From the NCBI GenBank assembly GCA_030142905.1, contig JASJOG010000674.1:1-64000 (forward strand): a stretch of 64,000 bases of DNA, written 5' to 3'. This stretch comes from Heliopora coerulea. Lineage: Eukaryota > Cnidaria > Anthozoa > Scleralcyonacea > Helioporidae. The position numbers and the translations under genes are program-made. The notes below the pieces were generated by a model. That model saw nothing but the letters and a program-made list of their open reading frames with translations. It had not been told where the DNA came from and made no database searches. This document shows positions 1-9,820 of this stretch, one piece after another (the stretch's first letter is position 1; each line of letters begins with the position of its first letter).

Positions 1-1899
1 CGGGAGATCAATCGGCGAAAACCTTTCCACCATCAGGGACCTAATCGACCACGCAGCGATGGAGGATATCCCGGTTGCCCTTCTCTCCCTAGATCAAGAG
101 AAGGCCTTCGATCGCGTCGACTGGGGATTCCTCTCGCGCGTTTTTAGAAACCATGGGTTTCGGTCCCGGTTTTCGCAAGTGGATCTCCCTCTTTTACACC
201 AACATCGAATCCGCCGTAGTCATCAACGGCTGGACTTCCCTAGCCTCCACCCGTCTCGTGGAGTGCGACAGGGTTGTCCTCTCTCCCCGTTACTTTACGT
301 CCTCTGTGCGAGGTGCTAGCCTGCAATCTGAGAGCAGCACCCGGCATCAAGGGAGTCCAACTTCCCAATTCCTTAGAGGAACTGAGGGTATCGGGGTATG
401 CCGACGATACTACGGTGGTGGTTACTACGGAGGACTCCATCAAGGAAGTTATTAACGTTTACGACCTCTACGAGCTGGGCTCGGGGTCGAAACTAAATTT
501 AGGAAAGTCAAAGGCCATGTGGGTCGGCAAATGGAAAGATCGTTCCCACCGGCCCCATCGTCTCAATTGGGTAACGGAGTTACCGTTACTCGGGGCAGTG
601 TTTTCTGCCTCGGATTATTCAAGTGCCACCTGGGACCCTAAAGTGGAAAAAGTGGAGAAGCGTCTTGCATCCTGGAAGGGTCGTTCTCTTTCCTTTCAGG
701 GCAAGGCGCTCATTATAAATGCATTAGCATTGTCCCAGATCTGGCACTTGTGCTCTATATTCGTGATGCCAGCAAAGGTGGCATCGCGGATTAACAAGGC
801 GATTTGGTCTTTCTTTTGGTCGGGCGGCCGAGATCTTGTCGCCCGCAGGAGTATGGTTCAGCCGCGAGCCCACGGAGGTTTTGGTATCGTGGACTTTCGG
901 TTGAAAGCGGACGCTATGGCGTTACAGTGGCTAAAGCGTTGCCGCAGCGACTCCTGCGCCAAATGGAAGACCTTCTTTTTCCATAACTTTTACCGGGTCT
1001 TCATGTACGACCCGGTAACATCTTTTAAGTTAGGTAGCACATTATTTAACCGCACTAGGTGTTCACGTCTCACGACCTTTTACAAACATTTGGTCGAGGC
1101 CTGGAGAAAATTCCATGGCGGCGCCATGGCAGACGGTCGTTTGGCCCTCGGTGTCGAACGGGACGCCCCTCTGGAGGTGGCGTCCAATGTCCACCCAGTC
1201 TGCCTATCGCGTTGGACTCGCTATCCAACGCGAACCACCACACTGCGTCGCCAAATTCCGCCCCACATACGGCTAGCTCCATTGGCCCGAGACGTGGCAC
1301 CAATTAAGCTACCTGACTTTGGACAGGACGATAGTTGATCTGAACTGGAAGATCGCGCACGGAGTTTTATACACCGCCTCGCGGCTGGTCCGCAGTTTTG
1401 GGTACCGCAACGTCGATCCCCGGTGCCATTGCGGTGCAGAAGAAGAGACGCTGGCTCATCTCTTCTTCGAGTGCTCCTTTGCGCAGTTTCTGATCAACTG
1501 GGTATATTTCCATCTGCTGTCTGTGGATCCATCTGCTGGCCCTTTCACGGTCACCGAAGTTCTCTTCGGTTTTCCGCCAGCACGCCGCTGACGCATACCC
1601 AAGATCGTGATGTGATGCTACACGTGATGAAGCATCGCATCTGGCTAACCCGGAATAATTTTAGGTTCCGCGGAACGCCACCTGTCCCGGATGATTACAT
1701 CCAAGGGGCCATCGTCCGTATCAAGTTCGTCTTGGCGCTAAGAGCACGCCAATGCCATACGGACGCACAACGCGAGCGTTTCAGAAAAGAGTGGCTCGCA
1801 AATGGTACCCTTGGTCGCCTTGTTTCGGAGAAGCTGGTCTTCTCTTTTTTAACGTTTTTAACCTCTTTTGTTAGGTCCCGGCCTCGGCGGTCGCCTTAA
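1..1899 (+). pseudogene. LINE ORF2 C-terminal part (RT and zinc-binding end), frameshifted
   Basis: The translation passes through reverse transcriptase motifs including SLDQEKAFDRVDWGFL, a QGCPLSP-like box and SGYADDTTVV near 390-420. It then runs through the thumb and connection region to a Cys/His cluster (CHCGAEEETLAHLFFEC, about 1423-1475), typical of the zf-RVT end of L1/Tx1 ORF2 proteins. The frame is broken several times: an extra T near 148 (absent in the downstream copy), one missing base near 308-312 (shared with the downstream copy), an indel near 1190 and a shift near 1590. An extra T near 1850 removes the stop used by the other copy. No intact protein can be made. Confidence 0.85.
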
Positions 1900-2105
1900 T
1901 TGGTCGTACTTCCGTTGTCGGGACGTTGCTTCTTCTAGGCTTCCTAGGATTCCTGTTTTTAACGTTTTTAACGTTTTTTAACATTTTTAACCTCTTTCTC
2001 TTCTAGGTTCCGGCCTCGTCGGTCGCCTTAATTGGTTGTACTTCCGTTGTCGGAACACTAGCTCTTTTAGGTTTCCTAGGATTCCTTTTTTCAATTCTTT
2101 CTCTT
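1846..2105 (+). repeat. Duplicated block in LINE 3' UTR
   Basis: Two imperfect units of about 130 bp follow each other. Each begins with a run of TTTTTAAC pieces, then AGGTCCCGGCCTCGGCGG or a close variant, then a CTTCCGTTGTCGG segment, then CTAGG..TCCTAGGATTCC. The same pair is present in the downstream copy (about 9095-9345), so the duplication is part of the element's own 3' UTR. Confidence 0.8.
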
Positions 2106-2201
2106 GTAGAAAAAATATCTTGCGTCAGAACTTAGCTTCCGACTTTGGGGGTGAGGGTCATGCCCTCAGCTAGTTTACGGCTTTGTAGGCCCCCCCCTGT
2201 T

Positions 2202-2251
2202 AAAGATATACTCATTGCACTTACGCCCTTGGAGCGTAAGAGTATATCTTT
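2202..2251 (+). promoter_or_regulatory. Terminal hairpin of LINE 3' UTR (copy 1)
   Basis: AAAGATATACT pairs perfectly with AGTATATCTTT (11 bp), enclosing a second stem CTTACGC/GCGTAAG (7 bp); the bases between the two left arms form a one-sided bulge. It lies 17 bases from the 3' end. A 3' stem-loop is the usual kind of template recognition site for the reverse transcriptase of LINEs lacking poly(A); that role is inferred here. Confidence 0.7.
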
Positions 2252-2620
2252 ATCAAAATAAAACTTACATGACGCGAGTCTTGTGGTATCTGCCTCACAG
2301 AGTGGATCCATGCGCAGTGTGTGCTACAGCTGTAACACTCTGTAGGTATTTCGACTAGCCGATCCAAGTAATCGGACACGCTTCGCCCGTCGTTGGGCTT
2401 TCTTTTAGTTTTTTCTTCAAGTCTTGTGCTCTCACTCCTGGGAAGGCCGACACTTTAGGTGCTCCGGATACCATTCGGGTGTTCGGAGAGGGTCGAGAGC
2501 ACCCTACTCTTTGAGTAGGCTTACCTTTTCCTGTAGTGGTTTTTTGGGTTCTTCCTTTCTTTTCTGTGTTCTGTGTTTTAGCAGAACACCGTAGTGTTAG
2601 TTAGTGTTTTTTAGTGTCTT

Positions 2621-3071
2621 TGGCCTCCATTTGACGTGTAGAGGGGTCAAAGACTAGACTGTCATATTATTAGTGTTGGTCCCACAATTTTTGGGACCGT
2701 TTTGTATTAATTACTTCTCGTGTTAGTCCCATAATTTTTGGGACGGTATTTTTGTGTCATCTGGCCTCCATTCACGCGTAGCGAGGTCAGAGCCTTTATT
2801 TCTATTACTATTAGCGTTTTTCTGTGTTCTGGCCCCCATTTATCTGTAGTGGGGTCACAGACTTGAATTTGTTTTAGTTCCATTTTTCTTAGTGTTATTC
2901 CTTGTTGATCTCCATTTCTCTGTAGTGGGATCAACAACTCGATTTCTTTCAATAAAATTACTGGTGTTCTTCTCTGACCTCCATTTATCCGGGGGTCAAC
3001 GACTTGTTTTTTATTCTTCGTGTTCTCTTGCCATTTGGCCTCCATTCACACGTAGTGGGGTCAAAGGCTTG
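2621..3071 (+). repeat. Iterated hairpin motifs in LINE 5' leader
   Basis: A motif of about 35 bases, roughly TGRCCTCCATT...GTAGTGGGGTCA, occurs at about 2621, 2762, 2830, 2904, 2975 and 3035. Most intervals are 60-75 bases. Each copy can fold because its start (GGCC or GACC) pairs with its end (GGTC). Between the first and second copies sit two hairpins of another type, GGTCCCA..TGGGACC near 2674-2699 and GTCCCA..TGGGAC near 2725-2745. Iterated leaders often act as promoters in LINEs; that role is inferred. Confidence 0.7.
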
Positions 3072-3148
3072 TTTTTTGCTAGTAGTGGTTTTTTCCCTGA
3101 ATTTTAGGGCTCGTAGTTTACCTTTGTGTTTTTTTCTTGATTTTAAGC

Positions 3149-5532
3149 ATGGCCGTCTCTCTCTACGTTGTTTCTCCAGAGGACTATGCCCTCTGGAATG
3201 AGACGACATGCCTCTTCACTTTAAGTAAAAAAATTGTAGGCTCGGACTCTTCATCGAAAGTCCGAGCCGAGTTCATTACAGTGATCGGACCTGGCCGCAT
3301 TTCCGGTGTCCAAATTCTCCCGGGTTACCAATTCCGGGTAGAATTGAAGACCGTCCGAGACAGGCAGTCCCTGGAACTCCGGGGACTAGACTTTAGGGGT
3401 GTCCACCTTACCCCCCGGCCTGCCTTCGAGGTCTTCCACCAAGTGTTTGTGGACCAGGTCCCTTTCCAGGTGCCCAACGAGGCCTTCAAGATCGATCTAG
3501 GCCTCTATGGGCGGGTGGTCGCAGTAAAGCACCTCCCGGTGAAGGGCTACCCTAACATACAGTCTGGCACCAGAATGGTGACCATGACCATTAAGACGCC
3601 AGTCCCCCGTTACATTAGGGTCGCTGGCTTCTCTTGCACCGCCGGCTACAAGGGACAACCTGTCACCTGTAGCCGCTGTGACTCCCCGGGTCACAAAGAG
3701 AAGCAATGCCCATTGAGGACTGGCGCAAAGTCCTTTGCTGGGCTGTACGGGACCGCAGATCGGGTCCCCCTCCCACCGCCCATACCGTTTCGGGCACCTC
3801 GGTCACTGTAAAAGGGGGTCGACGTCATCAGGACCCCCCAGCAGCCAAACAGACCTCGGCCAAGCCTCCCGCTACTGGGAAGGGCGCTACACAGCCTCCC
3901 CTCCGCCGAGGGGAGAAAAAACATGCGCCCAAAATCCAGAACAACACCAACAGCGGGGGGCATAACAAAAAAGCGGCCGAGGCCAATGGTACGGAGACGG
4001 GCAAGGGTACACGCTAGTCTCCCCCCAGTTCGGAGGGTGGGCGTGTGCCCGACCCCTCCCTGTTCCTGGAAAGGATTGCTCCTTTCCCAATAGCGGCCAC
4101 AGGGGCACCAAAAAAAGGTGGTCGCCGTTCTTCTCTTGGCCCCCTACCCCGTCCCCCAAAACCCCTTACGTGCAGTAGGCGGTCGGTGACCATAGCGCGT
4201 CACCGTTCAACATCTTGCCGCTCCACCATCGCGGCAAAAAGGGGTCGCTCCGATGCCTGGCCGGTGCGCAGTGTGCTGCCCGGCCGTAAAGGGCGCTTGC
4301 GCATTCTTTGCGCAAAGAGCGGCTCTACACCGCCTACGCCCACCACCACCACCCCTGTGGTCATTCCGGCCGCACCCACTGTGCGAGCCATAACAGGACC
4401 GGCCAATAAATTGGCCATCACCATTCACCCCCACAACACCGGGGGTGACGACTCGGCCAAGACGTTGGTATTGCCTCCAACGTCTTCAACACAAGACAGT
4501 ATTATGGCCGAGGTGGCCGATGGCCAGGCCGGCCTGGATAGGGCCCTGGTTCCATACACAGGGCCCCCCGAGGCTGAAGGTTCAGCCTCTGCGTTAGCCA
4601 TCATGGATGGTTCTGCCAACAAATTAGATCTGCCCCCAACATCATCTGCGGCAGATCTCACCTTGGCAGAGATGGCTGAAGCACGTCTCGTCCCTCCTCT
4701 CCCGGAGTCCGACTCCGAGGATGACCTGCGGGGTAACAAAGTCGTTGACGTGCCCCTGGGGGAATCCCAGACCCTGGAAGTATTTATCACCGGGGTCTCG
4801 ACGCCCGTCAACCCAGGCACACCAACGCCTGAGATCCAGAGCTTTTCTGACTCTGGATCGGAAAGGATGGAGATAGCTTCCTTTTCTCCATCCCAGGACG
4901 GTGCTGTCATCCCCCCTGCGCTTACCGCCGTAGTCGCACAGGTCGCTAATGTGGTCGCATCGGATCACATTAGCCAGTTTACGGCCTCGGAAGAAGGCCT
5001 AGTCGTGGTCCACACTGCTTCCGGCGTGGTGGAGCAGACCACCATCGTGGTCACACAACAGGAGAGTGAGGGAATAATACCTCCGACACCCGGTGTGACA
5101 GGGGCCATCCAGCGGACTGTCGTTCAGTCCGCTGTGGGATCGACGATGGTCCTCCCGCCGGCCGTCCAACGTTGTTCGTTGGCGGAGGGCGGACCCGATT
5201 CATTAGGGTCCACCCCCGACTGGCAGCCATCCGCGCTGGCGCCATTACCTTCTTGCCAGCGCTCCGAGTCTGAGGCTTCTAACCCTCAGCTCACCTACGA
5301 TGGCTGCTCCGACCAGCTTCCGATGTCCGACGACGAATACGCGTCGGCATCTGAGTCGAGCGACGACGACAAGACCTTGGCCGTGTCGGTCAAGGTAGAA
5401 GAACCATCAACTTTGATGGTTCTACGTCGTCGTGGTAGCCGTGGCCCCCGTTCGGGGCCGCTGCCGTTACCCCCTCCGGAGCTTTCCCCAATCGTGGTGG
5501 TTAGCTCCGACGAGGAGGAGAACCACTCCTAG
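3149..5532 (+). pseudogene. LINE ORF1 (gag-like, CCHC zinc knuckle), frameshifted
   Basis: The frame opens at ATG 3149 (MAVSLYVVSPEDYALWNETT) and runs to a stop at 3811. A CCHC knuckle, CSRCDSPGHKEKQC (C-X2-C-X4-H-X4-C), lies near residues 174-187. A coding-like, proline- and basic-rich stretch continues in another frame to about 4017. A long open frame (about 4045-5532) then follows, rich in Pro, Thr, Ser and acidic residues and ending eight bases before ORF2. The three pieces are most simply one ORF1 broken by two shifts near 3715-3810 and 4017-4045. ORF1 proteins of this type bind the element RNA. A two-gene reading (knuckle protein plus a disordered protein) is less likely. Confidence 0.7.
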
Positions 5533-5540
5533 ACACGACA

Positions 5541-8500
5541 ATGTTCAGCGTGGTCTCGCTCAACATCAACGGTCTTAACGACCGTACTAAGCGGACCACC
5601 TTCATTCACTGGTTGCAGTGTTTGAAGGCTGACATTGTCTGTCTGCAAGAGACGCACGCCGCGTCTCATGCAACATTCAGGAGTTGGTTTTCCAACTCAG
5701 GGTATGCGGTAGCTTCTTCCTGCATTTCCAACAAACGTGCAGGAACGGCTATCCTTGTCTCCTCAAAACACCGCCTAGACAAAGTCTGGCGGGATGAAGC
5801 TGGTCGGTTCGTCCAAGCGGAGGTAGGCATAGGGGAGCAAGTCCTTCGTTTTGTCTCCCTCTATGCCCCAAATATTAATCCGGCACGAAACAAATTTTTC
5901 GCTTCGTTGCCGGATCTAATGGACATGTGTCGCCCCACATTTGTATGTGGGGATTTTAACGCGGTGTTGGACCCCGACCTCGATCGACGCCATCCTCGAT
6001 CCTTTCAGAGGCCGGCTCCAAACCGCTCTGCCGAAAGCGTGACTGCCCTTCAGTCCTTGTTGTCAGCAACTCAGACCTTTCCAACGTGGCGCTCCCTTCA
6101 CCCAGGAGTACGTACTTACTCCTGGGATCATGCTTCGGGAGATTGTTCCTCCCGAATCGACATGATCTGGGCGCCCATAGGTCTGAAGGACCAGATCCAG
6201 GGCTGCGATTACTATCCGTCCTTCTTCACGGATCACCGTTATATCCGGGTTACCTTCTCCCTCGACACAACCTCCGAGGTGAGAGGCCCTGGATATTGGA
6301 AATTCAACATCTCGCTCCTAGAAGATCAGGAGTACTGTGATCTCGTGAAGTCGTTCTGGTCCTTTTGGAAGAAGCAAGAGTCTGAAGGGGATTTTGAGAA
6401 CTCCTTGGACTGGTGGGACATGGGGAAGTTTTATCTCAGGGAGGTAACTCGTAGTTTTGCCAAAACCAAAGCTCTAGCTAGCTCGTCTGCCCAACGCCTC
6501 TTGTTGCGCCGCCTCCGAACACTCCAGCGTCGGTTTGACGCTGGAGATTCGACCGCCTTCGGAGAGCTGTGCGCCGTACAAGAGGAATTGCGAGAATACG
6601 AGCTGCGTGCAGCTCAAGCGTCGCAGGTCCGCTCTCGCTGCAGATGGGCTGAAGAAGGAGAAGTGTCATCTGGCTACTTCTTCTCGCTAGAGCAGAAACA
6701 TCGCTCAAAGCAGACTATGAGTGCCATCAAAGACCCTGAGACGGGGACGGTCCACCACGACCCGATCGACATTTTGGGAGTGTGGCGGACCTACTACGAG
6801 CAGCTCTTTACAGCTCAGAGCTGCGATTCCCCTACCCAGGACCACCTGTTGTCCAAGTTAGTCCGGACTCTCGCTCCTGGTGAGCGAGAGCTTTGTGAAG
6901 GACTCCTCACGTCGGAAGAGTGCGAAGCGGCCCTAAAAGGGATGTCTGCTGGTAAGACTCCCGGGTCGGACGGCTTTCCGATGGAGTTCTATTCGCGCTT
7001 TTGGCCAGTCCTCGGTGCCGATCTCGTGCGTATTCTCAATCTAGCGTACGAGGTCGGGCAATTATCCATCTCGCAACGCCGAGGACTCATTATAGTTTTG
7101 TATAAAAAGGGCGACCGGTTGCTTACGAAGAACTGGCGCCCAATAAGCTTACTTAATGTAGACTACAAAATCGCCACCCGCGCTATAGCGGGTCGGCTCT
7201 TAAAGGTCATTGGTTCGGTGGTGTCGCCCGACCAGACTTGTGGAGTTCCGGGAGATCCATAAGCGAAAACCTTTCCACCATCAGGGACCTCATCGACCAC
7301 GCAGCGATGGAGGATATCCCCGTCGCCCTTCTCTCCTTAGATCAAGAGAAGGCCTTCGATCGTGTCGACTGGGGATTTCTCTCGCGCGTTTTGGAAACCA
7401 TGGGTTTCGGTCCCGGTTTTCGCAAGTGGATCTCGATATTCTATACCAACAGAGAATCCGCCGTAGTCATCGACGGCTGGACTTCCCCTAGCCTCCACCC
7501 GTCTCGTGGAGTGCGACAGGGTTGTCCTCTCTCCCCGTTACTTTACGTCCTCTGTGCGAGGTGCTAGCTTGCAATCTGCGAGCTGCACCCGGCATCCACG
7601 GAGTCCAGCTTCCTAATTCTTTAGAGGAACTGAGGGTATCGGGGTATGCCGACGACACTACGGTGGTTGTAACCACGGAGAACTCCATTAAAGAAGTATT
7701 GAACGTTTACGACCTCTACGAGCTGGGCTCGGGGTCGAAACTAAACATAGGTAAATCTAAGGCCATGTGGGTCGGCAAATGGAAAGATCGTACCGACCGG
7801 CCCCATGGTCTCAATTGGGTAACGGAGTTACCACTACTCGGGGCAGTTTTTTCTGCCTCGGATTATTCAAGTGCCACCTGGGACCCCAAAGTGGAGAAGG
7901 TAGAGAAGCGTCTTGCATCCTGGAAGGGGCGTTCTCTTTCCTTTCAGGGCAAGGCGCTCATTATTAATGCATTAGCATTGTCCCAGATCTGGCACTTGTG
8001 CTCTATATTCGTGATGCCAGCAAAGGTGGCATCGCGGATTAACAAGGCGATCTGGTCTTTCTTTTGGTCGGGCGGCCGAGATCTTGTCGCCCGCAGGAGT
8101 ATGGTTCAGCCGCGAGCCCACGGAGGTTTTTGGTATCGTGGACTTTCGGTTGAAAGCGGACGCTATGGCGCTCCAGTGGCTAAAGCGTTTCCGCAGTGAC
8201 TCCTGCGCCAAATGGAAGACCTTCTTTTTCCATAATTTTTACCGGGTCTTTATGTACGACCCGGTAACATCTTTTAAGTTAGGTAGCACATTATTTAACC
8301 GCACTAGGTGTTCACGTCTCACGACCTTTTACAAACATTTGGTCGAGGCCTGGAGAAAATTACATGGCGGCGCCATGGCAGACGGTCGTTTGGCCCTCGG
8401 TGTCGAACGGGACGCCCCTCTGGAGGTGGCGTCCATGTCCACCCAGTCTGACTATCGCGTTGGACTCGCTATCCAACGCGAACCACCACACTGCGTCGCC

Positions 8501-9100
8501 AAATTCCGCCCCACCTATGGCGAGCTCCATTGGCCCGAGACGTGGCACCAATTAAGCTACCTGACTCTGGACAGGACGATAGTTGATCTGAACTGGAAGA
8601 TCGCGCACGGAGTTTTATACACCGCCTCGCGGCTGGTCCGCAGTTTTGGGTACCGCAACGTCGATCCCCGGTGCCATTGCGGTGCAGAAGAAGAGACGCT
8701 GGCTCATCTCTTCTTCGAGTGCTCCTTTGCGCAGTTTCTGATCAACTGGGTATATTTCCAGCTGCTGTCTGTGGACCCAAATGCTGGCCCATTCACGGTC
8801 ACCGAAGTTCTCTTCGGTTTTCCGCCAGCACGCCGCTGACGCATACCCAAGATCGTGATGTGGATGCTACACGTGATGAAGCATCGCATCTGGCTAGCCC
8901 GGAACAACTTTAGGTTCCGCGGAACGCCACCTGTCCCGGATGATCATATCCAAGGGGCCATCGTCCGTATTAAGTTCGTATTGGCGCTAAGAGCACGCCA
9001 ATGCCATACGGACGCACAACGCGAGCGATTTAGAAAAGAGTGGCTCGCAAATGGTACCCTTGGTCGCCTTGTTTCGGAGAAGCTGGTCTTCTCTTTTTAA
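5541..9100 (+). pseudogene. LINE ORF2: APE endonuclease - reverse transcriptase - zf-RVT
   Basis: ATG 5541 opens 573 codons beginning FSVVSLNINGLND, with the endonuclease signatures CLQETHA, VCGDFNAVLD and a late TDHRYIRVTF block. These match the apurinic-type exonuclease-endonuclease-phosphatase fold, which nicks target DNA. RT follows with MSAGKTPGSDGFPMEFY and WRPISLLNVDYKI. The frame shifts near 7250 into SLDQEKAFDRVDWG and QGCPLSPLLY, again near 7560 into SGYADDTTVV (catalytic YADD), near 8130 and near 8840. The zinc-binding end CHCGAEEETLAHLFFEC lies near 8672-8722; the protein ends at VSEKLVFSF. Unbroken length would be about 1180 residues, normal for the group. Confidence 0.88.
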
Positions 9101-9450
9101 CGTTTTTAACCTCTTTTGTTAGGTCCCGGCCTCGGCGGTCGCCTTAGTTGGTCGTACTTCCGTTGTCGGGACTGTGTTTTCTTCTAGGCTTCCTAGGATC
9201 CCTATTTTCAACGTTTTTAACGTTTTTAACATTTTTAACCTCTTTCTCTTCTAGGTTCCGGCCTCGGCGGTCGCCTTAATTGGTCGTACTTCCGTTGTCG
9301 GGACTCTAGTTCTCTTTTAGGTTTCCTAGGAATCCTTTTTTCAATTCTTTCTCTCTAGAAAATAACTCTTGCGTCAGAAACTAGGTTTCCGACTTTGGGG
9401 GTGAGGGTCATGCCCTCAGCTAGTTTGCGGCTCTGTAGGCCCCCCCTGTT

Positions 9451-9500
9451 AAAAATATACTCATTGCACTTACGCCCTTGGAGCGTAAGAGTATATCTTT
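9451..9500 (+). promoter_or_regulatory. Terminal hairpin of LINE 3' UTR (copy 2)
   Basis: This is the same nested stem as at 2202-2251. The outer stem has one change (G to A at its fourth base), leaving an A-C mismatch; the inner 7 bp stem is intact. Confidence 0.65.
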
Positions 9501-9820
9501 ATCAAAATAAAACTTACAGAATATGAATATTTATTAAAACGAACAAAAAAACTTTCAAATGTAAACTGTGTCGTGCAGCGTGCAATGTTGCTTCGCAGTT
9601 GAGCCTGCGAACGGTAGTGGACGATATGCAGTACGAGAGTCAAAAGAGGTAACGAATGCAAATGATAATTTTATATGTATTTGACTTATTTTGATTGTTT
9701 TAAGGCAGTGCACTTTAAACAAACTAGAACGGAATGTTTCTTTCCATTCACAAAAGTAAGTAAAACCTTTGTGTTATGATTGTGAGGTGACAACGCTATA
9801 CTCTTGTAACCTACCAAATT

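Larger units (their letters stand above)
1..2268 (+). mobile_element. LINE (L1/Tx1-like), 3' part of upstream tandem copy
   Basis: The sequence from base 1 matches the sequence from about 7249 nearly base for base, down to a shared 3' end (AAATAAAACTTAC). This is therefore the 3' third of a second copy of the same LINE. It carries the reverse transcriptase core from the segment just before the QGCPLSP region, the YADD catalytic box, the C-terminal zinc-binding region and the whole 3' UTR. The next element starts at its last base with no gap. The 5' part lies outside the window. Confidence 0.9.
2269..9517 (+). mobile_element. Full-length LINE (L1/Tx1-like), tandem copy 2
   Basis: One complete unit of about 7249 bp: leader (2269-3148), ORF1 (3149-5532), ORF2 (5541-9100) and 3' UTR (to 9517). 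The 5' end abuts the 3' end of copy 1 directly. The 3' end has no poly(A) tail, ends in AAACTTAC and abuts DNA paralogous to 19654 onward, which places the insertion in the 3' flank of a FReD gene. The element runs opposite to that gene. Both ORFs carry frameshifts, so this copy looks dead, although its structure is complete. Family assignment rests on an APE-type endonuclease at the ORF2 N terminus, RT and zf-RVT, with a CCHC knuckle in ORF1. Confidence 0.88.

Noticed and set aside
2621..3071. Regularly spaced repeats resembling a CRISPR array
   Set aside because: Repeat units vary, lie inside a LINE leader in a eukaryotic context, and the spacers are not unique inserts of constant length.
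4425..4968. Long minus-strand frames inside LINE ORF1
   Set aside because: Shadows of the GC-rich ORF1 coding strand.
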